Shown: positions 46,325-57,885 of the stretch, one piece after another
Layout: each line of letters starts with the position of its first letter
Numbering within the stretch: position 1 is the stretch's first letter
Assembly: GCA_023634235.1 (NCBI GenBank)
Contig: JAMKCF010000009.1
Location: 9,734,001 to 9,798,000 of the forward strand
Direction of reading: 5' to 3'
DNA from: Pisaster brevispinus
Taxonomy: Eukaryota; Echinodermata; Asteroidea; Forcipulatida; Asteriidae
DNA: 64,000 bases
The notes under the pieces: generated by a model
Database searches by the model: none
Seen by the model: the letters and a program-made list of their open reading frames with translations, nothing else
Told to the model about the DNA's origin: nothing
Program-made: the position numbers and the translations under genes

Positions 46325-46475
46325 GTAAGGCCGTATCCAAATTGGCGGCTACAGCTATGGCTACGACCGTTGCTAAGGGGGGGTTGCTAAGGATGTACTA
46401 TACTTCAATGCATGATGATGCAGAAATCTAGCCGTAGTCGCAGCCGTAAGCCGCCAATTCAGACACGTCCTAACC
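46325..46475. mobile_element. Foldback MITE with ~38-bp terminal inverted repeats
   Basis: The left arm is AAGGCCGTATCCAAATTGGC then GGCTACAGCTATGGCTAC. The right arm complement is AGGACGTGTCTGAATTGGC then GGCTTACGGCTGCGACTAC. A spacer of about 70 bp includes TTGCTAAGG twice. It is directly adjacent to the 34-bp array. No coding capacity. Confidence 0.65.
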
Positions 46476-46605
46476 AATACTGAACTAAGTTAACAGAGGG
46501 TTAATGCACCCATAGCTAAATAAATCTCAGTTTACATATTGTGCATTTTTCCTAAGAACAGTACGCTTCAAATTAGTAGTCCAAGTACAAACCCATTTTA
46601 CTTAC

Positions 46606-46693
46606 CCTAACATCACGTACAGATCCTTTGTGTCCATGCAGCGCCCTCACGCACGTCATACTGTGCAGGTCCCATTCTTTGATTGAACCATCA
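46606..46693 (-). CDS. WD40-repeat protein, penultimate coding exon
   Basis: 88 bp between an acceptor (CTCCACAG, AG at 46695-46694) and a strong donor (AGG|GTAAGT). The first base completes a Gly codon from the preceding exon, and 29 codons follow: DGSIKEWDLHSMTCVRALHG, then HKGSVRDVR. This is the end of one blade (DGSIKEWD) and the start of the next (ALHGHKGSVRDVR, with the GH signature). The exon boundary inside the blade turn and the exact phase agreement with both neighbours are the best evidence that the gene is real and intact here. Confidence 0.9.
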
Positions 46694-46764
46694 CTGTGGA
46701 GAAAAAGAAGATAAAAAATCATTCAATGTTTAACGGTGACATGCGGCAATTTACAGGCAACCGG

Positions 46765-46967
46765 TTCCAGCCAATCTCAAAAAGCGGAAAACAATTCCCA
46801 CATCAGTTTCACCTTTGAGAAGGAAAGGCAGTTTTCATTTTGCAAAAGGCACTTCCATTGAAAAAATCTTAACGCCTATGGAAAACTTTTGAAGGGGCAC
46901 CAAGGCCAAGACCAGCAACAGAGGCCATGGCCTCCGTGGCCTCCACGTAATTCCAGGCCTGGGCGGT
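46765..46967. mobile_element. MITE-like repeat, family F (copy 1)
   Basis: It contains TTCACCTTTGAGAAGGAAAG, TTTTCATTTTGCAAAAGGCA, CTATGGAAAACTTTTGAAGG and GGCCAAGACCAGCAACAGAG, and ends TAATTCCAGGCCTGGG. Copy 2 at 61499 has the matching left end GCCTGGACTGGAATTTCATC, showing inverted termini. Non-coding. Confidence 0.55.
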
Positions 46968-47565
46968 ATGACATTGTCCCCCTTGTGCTACGGCCTAAAA
47001 GCTGCATACAAAAATTGCCTAATGTGTCAAAGCCTGAAGAAAGTATCTACTGTTAGCAGAAATCTCATACTTCAAGCATTCAGGCACACGGCACATTCTT
47101 GAGCTGGTGACCGATTTCATCTTGGCTGTCATCTAAAAAAAGACAACAGTGTCCGACAGAGGAACTTCACTACTCACAGATATTCAAGTATGTGCCTTTA
47201 TGACAATCTGCACATAAATAATATCTTGAATCTTTACCAACAGTGTATACAATATACAGTATCTTAAAGGAAGCCTCCCTCGTTCGAAATAATGATTGTA
47301 AAAGCAGCTACAACCCACTCACTCAAACATTAACCCACAAATAAACAGGCATGATGGGCGGTTCTTGGAAAAAGAAGAAACATTTTATTGAGTACAAGGG
47401 CTAACATATATGTACACATTGTCTATCCTTCTGTTCAGGCTATTAAATCATAGCTTTTGGGTTTTTTTCCCAAGGGCAAAAAAAAAAATCTGAAATCAAC
47501 CTGAAGAAGGACAAATATCATGCCTGAATAAACTAACCCTGTCTGCTTTCTATCTTTCCTTTTTT

Positions 47566-47582
47566 TTGGGGGGGGGGGGGTA
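47566..47582. repeat. Poly-G tract
   Basis: About 13 G's following a T-run. A second G run at about 47668-47677 lies inside the neighbouring MITE. Confidence 0.8.
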
Positions 47583-47640
47583 GAGGGGGTGGAGGTCAAA
47601 GACCTCATGATGGATAGTGAACCTATTAAACTGATTCCGC

Positions 47641-48082
47641 TTAAAGGTGGGGGTCATACAATTGTTGGGGGGGGGGTTTTCAACGTAATGCTTATTTATC
47701 GGCAAAATTAAGAAAGACACAATAAAAGTCACATGTGAAAGTTTCAGCAGAATACAGTGTCTCCTTCCTGAGAAAACAGCAAAAAAACTGTCCCAGTATT
47801 TACACAAGAACATCAAATCCATCCACGTTTAGCGAGGTGACAGCGGGTAACTAATGCATCTCTGGTCGAAGCATTCGCAAATGAACGCCTACCCTCAGAA
47901 ATCTGAGCAAAGATTCAATGCAAGAATTGTTTCTCAGATTCAAATGTTTTTGGGTGAATAATTATCTAAACCATATTACCTCAAAGGGAATCCTTTCTCA
48001 AAATAGTTCATGCTATCAACAGCTGCAGTACTTCTCACCATTCACCAAGTCAGTAGTTACCAATCTATGACCCTACCTTTAA
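47641..48082 (+). mobile_element. TTAA-flanked MITE, family A (copy 3)
   Basis: 442 bp, from TTAAAGGTGGGGGTCAT to CAATCTATGACCCTACCTTT then AA. It is interrupted near its left end by a poly-G run. It carries all family A interior blocks, including TTTAGCGAGGTGACAGCGGG and ATCAACAGCTGCAGTACTTC. Confidence 0.8.
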
Positions 48083-49089
48083 AAATGCAACACCTGCAGA
48101 GAGGCACACTTGCCTCTCTTTTTTTTCAATGCCCTCAACTCCAAGAATTCATCAACAAAAAGTATCCACACAGCACTTGCATGACAAAGGAAAAGGATTA
48201 GAACAGAGTTTGCCCAGGAAGTAACACCATAGTTCAACCATCAAATATTTCAGAGAATGATTGAGTTTCAGTAAATACTTCACCCAAGGTTTTATTTTTT
48301 TATTTACGCAAACAATTCCAATTTTCCCCCAAACATATCATCCATTTAATGTCTGAGAGTCAGAGGAGCTCAACATTTTTAACCCGATGTAGTACCTTTC
48401 CTTTAAAGCCTAAGGGTTACTAGGCCCTAGCAAAGGGACTACAGGGGTCAGTGACATCCAGCGTTGTGTGGGCACATACACCCGGGGGTCAGCCCAAGCA
48501 ATGGCACACCGCCAGCAAAACACACCGAGACACCCTTCTCTCCACGAGCCCATAAAACAGGCACGAAACGAGCGGAAGGGGGACAGTGCACAATCGTAAA
48601 TGTTTATATCTTGTGCAAACTTTGTGGACCGGATGACATTGACTATGAAGAATTAAGTGCCATTATTCATCACAGGGATATGGCTGACGAGTTTTTGTCG
48701 GAGAGACAGAGAAGCGAGTCGACGGACCGGGCCCAAGAACAGTTCAGCGGCACTTGATTCAAACTGACGGAACTAAACAAACTCGGTGATTTACAACAAA
48801 TCATCTTGAGGTCTCATAACAAGCAAAGATCTTTGACGAGAGTGGCGGGGATCTGATTACCGACAGAAAATTGGCTGCAATACCGCTCAAAACATGCCGG
48901 CGTGAAGCTTATAATTGCATCAACAGATCCCATAAAACCAAACTTAAGGACTTTTGCTGACACTTTTAACTTTTTGCACTCCATAAAAAAACAAAGAATG
49001 CCCATAATTTGCTGCTCCACATAAATTCAACTCACTGATTCTTATACAAAATAACAACAATGAGTATACATCCCTCCCCCCAAAAGAAA

Positions 49090-49197
49090 ACATTTATAAT
49101 AATAATAATAAATCATAACAATAAAATAATAAATAAATAAACAAATCCATAAATAAATAAAAAAAATTAAAAAATACATTTAAATAAATAAATAAAT
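49090..49197. repeat. (AAT/AAAT)n low-complexity tract
   Basis: AATAATAATAAT followed by many AAAT units. It faces a complementary TTTA tract 180 bp away (49376). Confidence 0.85.
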
Positions 49198-49375
49198 GTC
49201 ATTTGAGTCGGGAACCCTTGGCAAGAGATCAAAAGAAGGTTGGTCGTTTGTTGTATTGGCCCATCCTGTGCAGCGAGCACGCATTATTTGTGTTTCCATC
49301 ATTGTTTTAACTCTTAGATAGCAGTGTGATGACATTGATGCGTAAGCTCAATTGTCAGAAATAAATATTATTCCT

Positions 49376-49488
49376 GATTTTTAATTTTTTTATTTATTTA
49401 TTTATTTATTTTTTATTTATTTATTTATTTTTTTATTTTTTATTTTATGTTATTTTATTTTTTTTTTTTTTTTTGGGGGGGGGGGTTC
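49376..49488. repeat. (TTTA)n tract ending in poly-T and poly-G
   Basis: TTTA/TTTTA units, then about 20 T's, then about 12 G's. Complementary to the tract at 49090. Confidence 0.85.
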
Positions 49489-49774
49489 TCCTGAAGACAG
49501 TCTGAGCATAGAGCGATTCTCATCAGAACCACCACAGCTCATTAGATATTGTCACATGGAGTCACTGCATATTTTAAGATAGTTTACAGCAAAATATTAT
49601 TATTATACTTCTGGTAATGAAACCAAGGATGCCTCATAAGTGAACTTAATCACTGCAGCTCGCAAGCCTGAGGAAACCTGTAAACAAGGGTGCTTGCTAT
49701 GTGAACCAGAAACACCAGGAACACCCCTACTCTTCCATGATAAGTGTTCTGGGTTCTTTCACGGTGCACTACCA

Positions 49775-49945
49775 AACCTAGTACACGGGACCTAGGGTTT
49801 AATGTCCCATCCAAAGGACAAAGCAATTATGTAAAGTATCTTGCTCAAGGACACAAGTGTCAAGACTGGGACTTGAACCCACACTCTGCTGATCAGAAAC
49901 ACCACAACTTGAGTCCAGTGCTCTTAACCGCTTGGCCAAAATCTT
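49775..49945 (-). mobile_element. tRNA-derived SINE with conserved central domain (copy 2)
   Basis: Reverse orientation: TGTCCCATCCAAAGGACAAA, GCAATTATGTAAAGTATCTT, GCTCAAGGACACAAGTGTC, GGGACTTGAACCCACACTCT. It is the reverse complement of the body and head at 37940-38235. Confidence 0.65.
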
Positions 49946-51788
49946 GGTTTCAAGATTGTTTACCCACATTGCAAAGTTTCACATTGTCCCTACACATCAT
50001 TGGTCAAAGTGGTGTACCTTGACTTTTGAGAATAACACAATGCACACCAAATTGTAGAATGGTTACACCACCGGTTGCTATTGCAATAACCTTTGCAGCT
50101 CATTAGAGATATAGACCTTTATCATTCTGCCACCATCTCAATCATGTTCCCTGTATCCAACAGCAGTAATGGATGCTAAACCTCATTGTACAAAAAGGAA
50201 CCAGACTATCTGCCCTTCCAGCCTCAGTTTGGTCACACTGATTTGAATGAGAGAGAATCAAGTTGGCCACATGATAAAGGTGACATGGTGTCACTGCAAA
50301 CCTCAGTTTCAAGACTAATAAACCACCACGCAAAGTTTGCATTCCTGCCAACTCATCTTCAGTCAAAGAAGCATATCCTGATGATTACGAATACACACAA
50401 TGCCACAGGAGCATCCAAGCAATGGCCGCTGTGTATCCTGTATTTAAGTCTGACATATTTCCACTGTAAGCCACGCCCACTTCACACAAACTGGCTCCAC
50501 TGTAGGAGTCGCACAGAGCTAGTTTTTCTTTGATGAGTTTTGCAAGAAAAGTTCAATAATTGGACTTGGCTTTTACGTTCGTTCTTCAAAGACTACAAGG
50601 TCTTCTCAGAGTTAAAAGGTTCTGTCATAAGAAATGTTTTTGAATGTCAGCTTTGGAGTAGGAAGTAGCAGAAATTTTTGGCGTGCAGCAGATGGATAAA
50701 GGTGTGATGCAATGACTTACCAACAGGAGAGTCCAGCCATCAAGCATTATCATTAATTAAGCAACAAATGATACAAAAGGAAGCATTACACAGTTAAATC
50801 ATATAGCATTGAGTTCGAGTAGACAATCAGCCACCATACACATCATACATATATCAATCACGTCATAATCGGTTTAGCGGTTCTCCCTCCATGCATCATT
50901 TCAATCCCAAGGAGTAATATAAACATCATCCCCCTAGTCACTCTCAAAATTTACGACAATCCTTTATAATGATCAACCCTTAACACAAATCAAAAACTCC
51001 GAATTTAATTTATCATTCCGCAACCCAGAGTCCACAGCAGCCGTAGCCAACACCCTAACAACCAAAACACATCGACCTGTATCGAGTTACGATATTTTAA
51101 GGGTAAGGTAGACCCAGAATCAACATACTTGCGGTTTCACAACCAGGGCTATAAATTGCTGCCGGTGTAAAAATAAAACTCTAATCAAATGAAAAGAAAC
51201 TTCACATCCAAGATGGTTTCTGGAATCAAAAATTTTAAAAAGCAAAACCCGCTGTCACAGAAGGGGGTTAAAGAATGAGAAGGAAGTCATCCTTTGGGGG
51301 AAGTTCACATGAAATCCAATTCACAGAAGCATTCATCTTGCAAATAAATCTGTGATCGAGTGAAACTGTATGGGAGTTCAGTAAAGTGCGTAATTTATTG
51401 GGGTTTTGCAGTCATCCTGAACCACCTTAGGAAATGGCTTTTTCCTACAATTATGACATTTGTCAGTGCGCCCAATAAAAAGGTGAGGGCATGTCAGATT
51501 GGGGTCTCAAGCTGGAACACTCTCACCTGGACCTTTCGTTTGTAACAATTGTCATCCATCAAAAAAGGCCATGTTTTATCAGGTCCTGTTAATGACATGG
51601 TTCAGTGTGGGTTACAATCCAATTTTAAAATTTACAACTAAGTGTGCAGACGCTGACAAGAATGTCAAGTAAAGTGAGACTGGGAAGAACTGTTTGATAA
51701 ATGAAAGTGTAACTAATGTTATAACACCTGCAGCCGGCAAACGTCATGCCAAGCGAGTCAGTTACTAACCAGGTACCTTAGTTGGTTT

Positions 51789-52204
51789 GTAACGGTAGAG
51801 TCATAGATTGGTAAATACTCCAAAATCTAATGACCATCAAAACTTGGTTGTTGAGAAGCACTGCAGCTGATGATAGTATAAACTAACTTGAGAAAGGATT
51901 CCTTTTGAAGAAATGTGCTTTGGATAATTGTTCACCCTAAAACATTTGAATCTGAGAGACAGTTAATGCATGAGTCATTTCGACGATTACTGAGGGCTGG
52001 TGTCCGCTTGCAAATGCTGCAGCCAGAGATGCAGTTGCTGCATGTCACCTCGCTAAACACAAAGCTTTTTTGCTGTTTTCTCAGAAAGTAGACACTGTAC
52101 GCAGCTGAAACTTTCACATGTGACTTTTATTGTCTCTTTCTTTATAACTTCCCCTATGAATCAGCATTACGTTGACAAAAACCAATCTATGGCCCTTCCT
52201 TTAA
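51789..52204 (-). mobile_element. TTAA-flanked MITE, family A (copy 4)
   Basis: Reverse orientation. It runs from GGTAGAGTCATAGATTGGTA to CAATCTATGGCCCTTCCTTT then AA. The left TTAA is mutated (TGTAAC). Blocks present include GAGAAGCACTGCAGCTGATG and GAAACTTTCACATGTGACTT. Confidence 0.75.
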
Positions 52205-52301
52205 AAGGCACAATTATCAAAAACTAGGTAGTTGAAAGTTACTTGTTGGTAGTGATTATATTTTAAATGTAAAGACACGAGACAAAATCATTTTGCCATG
52301 T

Positions 52302-52316
52302 GCCCCCCCCCCCCCC
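52302..52316. repeat. Poly-C tract
   Basis: About 14 C's followed by G and A-runs. Confidence 0.85.
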
Positions 52317-52743
52317 GAAAAAAAAGAAGGTTGAATGATCGCTTTCTTAGTTTCCACAAACAGTAATAGCCGAAGTACACATACAGTGAACACTAAAACC
52401 AATATATGTCCCCTCTCATGTAAAGCCTCAGTTGCCAACTATTCCAGATTCTACAAAAACAGAGAGAAAAATGTGGCATTCCAAAATTGAGACTAAGACA
52501 TTTTGGTCAAGTACAATAAAGTAACACTGACATATAACGGAGCTCACAAAGAAGTTGCACATTCCAACAGGTACACTTGTTAAACCTTGACTCTTTTAAG
52601 CCGTTTCAACATTTGAACAAATGTTTTGACTATACCCCCCACATTTAGCAAGAACAGGTAAACAACAACTGTTTTATGACTTCAGGAGCACAATTTTGAA
52701 GAAACTTTTCAGAGAATAGGTTTGGAAGGTGTTTCCTGGAGAC

Positions 52744-53141
52744 TTAAAGGTAGGGTCATAGATTTATAAATACTCAAAAAGTAAAGACCATAAAAACTTA
52801 CTTGGTGAGAAGCACTGCAGCTGTTGATAGTATCAACTTTTTGGAGAAAGGATTCCCTTCGATAATTGTTCACCCCAAAACCCCAAAGCTGAGAAACGGT
52901 TCATGCATGAATCGCTTATGGGTTGATGTTCGTTCGCAAATGATGTCACCTTGCTTAACGTGGATGGATTTGATGTTCTTGTGAAAATACCATGACAGTG
53001 TTTTACTGTTTTCTCAGCAAGTAGACACTGTATTCAGCTGAAACTTTTACAGGTGACTTTTATTGTATCTTTCTTTATAATTTCACCTATGAATCAGCAT
53101 TATACGTTGACATAAAAACCAATCTATGACCCTACTTTTAA
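52744..53141 (-). mobile_element. TTAA-flanked MITE, family A (copy 5)
   Basis: 398 bp with TTAAAGGTAGGGTCATAGAT at the left and AATCTATGACCCTACTTTTA then A at the right, and TTAA at both edges. It has the same orientation as copy 4, 540 bp away. Confidence 0.8.
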
Positions 53142-53756
53142 GAAACGGGATGAAGATGCCCATCCCCAAATCAAAGATGTACCTTCCCTTTAAGTGTCAC
53201 AGTAGGTGACTGACCTGATACAAGGAGGTTGTACCTGTATTCCTCAATCTCTCCATTGTTAAGTAAACTGGACATTTCTCATGCCGGGGCTTTGTGAGTA
53301 AACCAGTCATCTTTGACAAATGATTTTGTCCACGCTTCTTGAAGGTAGTGTAAATGGGTGGTTGACACCGCTTAGACAGTTTGGGCAAGTAGGCTGGGAA
53401 CGCAGGGGGGTCAATAACGGGGTGTGGGCTGGCCAGAGCCTGGGTCACTAGAGGTCAAGAGAAGGGGAGTTGGAGATGAGCCAAACAGGGAGAAAAGGGA
53501 AAAAGATGAACAGAAAATCAACAGATTTAGAAACGACTTCCCATAAAAATTATTTCGAAAATCTTACCCATCAATGAAACTACCATCAGACAGAAGGAGA
53601 AGAAAGCCAAAAGAAGAATAAAAGACAAATATTAACAAAATATATGTTTTTGAGTTAAGCAAACTTTCAGAAAGAAAATTACGAAACAGCAAAGAATTAA
53701 GATGGAAGGAAAAACAAGAAGGTAGTTCATGACAGATTAGCCTTTGACATAATTTT

Positions 53757-54198
53757 TTGAAAGGTTGGGTCATAGATTGGCTTTTGTCAACGTAATTCCG
53801 ATTTATAGGCAAATCTATATAGAAAGATACAATAAAAGTCACCTGTGAAAGTTTCAGCTGAATACAGTGTTTACTTGCTGAGAAAACAGCAACGACTTTT
53901 CACAGTAAATTCTTGAGAATGTTGAATCCATCCACTTTTAGCAAGGTGAAACCCCATCTCTGGCCACAGCATTCCTGAATGGACAACAACCTCTCAGAAA
54001 TCTGAGAAACGATTCAAGCACGAATCATTTCTCGGGTCCAAATGTTTTGGGGTAAAAACTATCCAAACCATATTACTTCGAAGGAAATCCTTGCTCAAAA
54101 TGGTTGATACCATCAACAGCTGCAGTGCTTCTCAACCAAGTAAGTATTTATGGTCATACATTTCAGGAGCATTTACCAATCTATTGCCATGCCTTTAA
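53757..54198 (+). mobile_element. TTAA-flanked MITE, family A (copy 6)
   Basis: 442 bp from TTGAAAGGTTGGGTCATAGA to CAATCTATTGCCATGCCTTT then AA. The left TTAA has decayed to TTGA. Same orientation and length as copy 3. Confidence 0.78.
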
Positions 54199-55004
54199 GT
54201 TTTCCAATCTAGCTACAAGGGTAAACATGAATTAAGATCAGCAGTGATCAGCATTGCAGATCTAATGGAGGTATTGGCCAACCAAGCATTTGGTTACAAA
54301 GTTCTGTAGCAAAGCCCAGTTAAAAGTACCCAGAGGACAGGCAACAGGGGACAAATTTGCTTCACAAACAGAATAAAATAAATTGAGAGAGGAATAAAGC
54401 CAAAACAGGGATATATAACAACTGATTTGATGAGAACACCATTTCATATACAACTCAAAAGAATAATTTTCAAATTACTGGCAAAAAAGTTGGCAAAAAA
54501 ATGTCACGAAACAGTCCAAGAAAAACTAGAAAAGTTTCATAGGGGGAAACATTTCAAAAACAGCAACCACTCTGGAACACAAAAAAAGAAAATTAAGGAG
54601 AGGGGAAAATAAGTCCATCAACAAAATAGTTTCAAAGTGGAATTCCAAAAGCATTTTGAGCCTGACAGAATTGGAAAACATTTAAAGTGAAGATTAACGG
54701 GGCGCAGAGGGGTCAATACCATGGGGGTGATGCCCAGGACCAGACCCTGGGTCATCAGAGGTCAAAATGGGAGGTACTGGAGTCAAGCCGAATTGAAAAT
54801 GAATGAAAGATTTTTAGAGAAGCAGGTGGGGGAAAAAACATATTTTTTGAGAAAAAACAGCATGCTCCAATTGCTGTTGTGTTTTTAATTTTTAAGGTGG
54901 TGTTAACAACATAGGACTCAAACACAGTGAGCCTGTGGTGGTAATTTTCTGAAGGATGTTACATAAAACAGCACAAATGTCTTACCAAGCGCGATTTACG
55001 GTTC

Positions 55005-55290
55005 ATAATAATAATAATAAAAATATAAACTTATAAAGCACACTTTCTAATAAAAAAATACTCAAGGCGCTACAGAAAAGATACTATAAGTGTATCAAGC
55101 TCTCTACAGAAAAATTACACCAAAACAGGAGTGTTAATAACTTGCAGTAAACAGAAGTTTCTTGATATGAGTTTGAAATATGTTGAGAGAGTGAGTGTTT
55201 CTGATGTCGTTGGGTAGCTTGTTCACAAGTCTACAGTTTGGTTTTTCGGCAAGTACTAATGCTACAAAATATCCAATCAGTTGTTAAACC
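55005..55290. mobile_element. Interspersed repeat with (AAT)n start
   Basis: AATAATAATAATAA, TATAAAGCACACTTTCTAAT, AAAAATACTCAAGGCGCTAC, later TTGGGTAGCTTGTTCACAAG. This text type is typical of high-copy short repeats in marine invertebrates and fish. A second copy is not present in the window, so this is recognition from memory. Confidence 0.4.
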
Positions 55291-55699
55291 TGTTTGTTGG
55301 GGAGCACACACGTACATCTTGTCAAACAAAGCTTAAACAACTCAAGGTAATTACAAAATCACAAAGATAGACAAGGTACAACAAACTGTAACAATATCAA
55401 AGAACAGAAGCTGAACTGACAATAATGTTGACTTCAATAACAATACTAAACTTTGGTAGTGAATAGATGGAAGAATCCTGGCTTTTACAAGTCCTTATTA
55501 TAGGAATTTAGAATATTCTCTGAAGGGAAACAGACTGAAAACAATTTTTTTTTTATAAGTTCCATTTGAAATAAGGCAGAAAACACCCAAAAAGCAGACG
55601 CCAGACTAATTCTAGCCCAATGTGGCGCACAATCAGACAAACTGACAATAGTAATTACAAGATGAAGCACAGAAGGGGGTTACCAGACCTCTGAATAAC

Positions 55700-56560
55700 C
55701 GTGATATGGCTGTTTTGTCCACACAATTTTAAACGACTATAAATTTGATCATTAGCGTCACTATCTTCAGGCTGCGCTGTCTGGCATCAGACTACTCCCA
55801 TTCATTGTCTCAATTAAGAGCTTGAAAGCAAGCAGTGTCTCCAGCCAGACATTTTGTCACAACCATTTACCTAAACCTCTAAATATATCATTACCTTCAA
55901 GGAGGCCTGTAATTTCTCATCGGGAGATTCTGTCTAAATATTCCCATCTTTTGGTGAAAACACTTGAGGTCGGTTCAACTGGAGGGGTTCTTCAAACCGC
56001 AAGTTTCTGGATTACTCTTAATGACTGAGCGATACCCAAGGAGTATGATAAATTAACCAAATCCCCTGTGTTCGGCAGACCACACTGCCCTCTTCCTCTA
56101 ATCAAACAGCCTTGGTTTAACACAACCCTGTCTTCAAGGTGTGGAACCATCTCTCTCTCTCTGTAACGACCACTCAGAGAGGGGGCTGTCTACCCCCGAT
56201 AACACCCATTCCCTGGAACTATCGGTCATTGTTAGGCCATCCATCCATAGCGTGCTCAGCGAAGGTGTTCAGGACAGCATAGTTCATCCTGGTACAACAA
56301 AAGATGAATGCAGACTTCCTGAATACAACTACCAAGGTGTCTGCCTCATGTCACAAGTGTCACAATCTTTTATTGCCCAGTCTGCTCCTGTGATCGGGGT
56401 TGATGATGACTGCATCGGGGTGACTTGCTGTTCCCTGTTTCACCTTGAGGAGACTTTATGGAGAGACAGGGTTTCTGGCCGAGGCCCATCTTTGTTAATA
56501 TCTTCAAGGGTACAACATTGGTAACACCAGGATTTCAAAATTGGGATTTCCTGAAACACT
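55700..56560. other. Low-repeat stretch in intron
   Basis: About 860 bp of higher-complexity DNA without repeats. It includes a plus-strand frame of 127 codons (56141-56524) that is antisense to the host gene and lacks splice sites. It may be a conserved non-coding or regulatory region, but only comparative data could show this. Confidence 0.25.
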
Positions 56561-57289
56561 GACAGACAGGAAACATGTTTCTGGCATGTTGTTCTAAAAA
56601 CATTTAATATGTTAACAAACGACAACAAGTACAGTGGATATTCTTGTTTGGGTTGTTTGGTGTTTTGTTTTTGTTTATTAATATAATCCTTAATTATAAG
56701 GACAGAGCGGTTTATTTTTAAGGTGAATGTTGAGTTTGCAGATATATTTTATATGTTTAGTATAATTTATCAATACATGTTAAAACAAAATCAGAAAAAT
56801 GAAAGTCCTCTGTGCAGGTGATATAAAAATCAACACTTTCTTGGTGCAGCTTACACCATCATCTTAAATGCTTTTCAAAGGTTTTTTTGTTGTCCCGCCC
56901 TTATATTCTGGCCGGCATATACTCTGAATATTATGGCGCACAAAGTTACAGTTCTAGTAGCAAATAAGAATTGGATTGAGGCCTTGGGTTGGGGGTCCAA
57001 CTTGTTGTTCTAGTCACTGATCCCATACATGTTCTTGCCAATATTTTAGAATTGCTGTCAATCTTCCCTACCTGTTTCAATCCGACTTTAAGACCTGAGC
57101 CAACTTTTGAATTTGTCTTCCGCCCCTTTTCCTCGTCAACACTGATCTCAGGAAAAGGAAAAAAAATTACCACAGGATGCCCTTGTAAAGAGCTCACTTC
57201 AGGGAAATTATTTTTTTTTTTATCAAAAAAGAAGACGATTTTAAACCTCCTCAAAACAATTTTGTTGATTACTTCTTTTTCTCTTTGGT

Positions 57290-57365
57290 GGGGGGGGGGG
57301 GGTTTCAAAGGTTTTTAAAGCATATATAAGTTTATATAACCCCCCCCCAAAAAAAAAAAAAAAAT
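57290..57365. repeat. Poly-G and C/A homopolymer pair
   Basis: About 12 G's at 57291-57302. Then, 40 bp on, come about 9 C's running into about 15 A's (57342-57364). Confidence 0.85.
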
Positions 57366-57544
57366 AGAAAGCACAAGGATAAATTTGTATGTTTCAATTG
57401 CAAGATATTTTTTTAACACACACACAAAAAAGAAGCACAAAATGACACTGAGCAGTTTGTCATGTAAGAAATTATTCCTAATTGCGGAAAAATATATGCT
57501 AGCTGTCACACCAAGAAGTGTATGACACAGAAACAGCTATTAAA

Positions 57545-57885
57545 GAGTATGAACAACAATGTAAGATTGAAAGTATTAATGTTCACAGATTTGCACATAA
57601 CTTGCACGGTATAAAGATAATCATGGTGGAAAACTTCTCTTTAAAATTTTGTTTTGCCTGAAATGCCGTGGTTTTGGAGAATTTAGTAAAAACAAATTAA
57701 TTTTGATCTCTCGAGACCAAAACCCATAGCTTGAAAACAGTAAAAACATAAGGGCGTTTTCCACTAGTTTTTCAGGACACTGATGACCGATTGAGTTGAA
57801 ACTTTCACAGGTTTTTCATTTCATGCACATGTTGGGTCTCACAAAGCATGGAAACTGGTCTTTCACAATTACCGACGCTGGCAAC
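57545..57885 (+). mobile_element. Dispersed repeat, family D
   Basis: Aligned by eye with 29030-29345: TTAATGTTCACAGATTTGC, GGTATAAAGATAATCATGG, TGGAAAACTTCTCTTTAAAA, TTTTGATCTCTCGAGACC, CGATTGAGTTGAAACTTTCA. Confidence 0.55.

Larger units (their letters stand above)
40894..46605 (-). other. Penultimate intron of the WD40 gene (5.7 kb)
   Basis: The donor is AGG|GTAAGT and the acceptor TTTACCCAG|GTT, in phase 0. The intron carries a family A MITE, an Asn-like SINE, a truncated family A copy, the 34-bp array, a foldback MITE and the unassigned open frame at 44961-45346. Confidence 0.85.

Noticed and set aside
56141..56524. 127-codon plus-strand frame
   Set aside because: Antisense in the WD40 intron, no splice sites, no recognisable motif.
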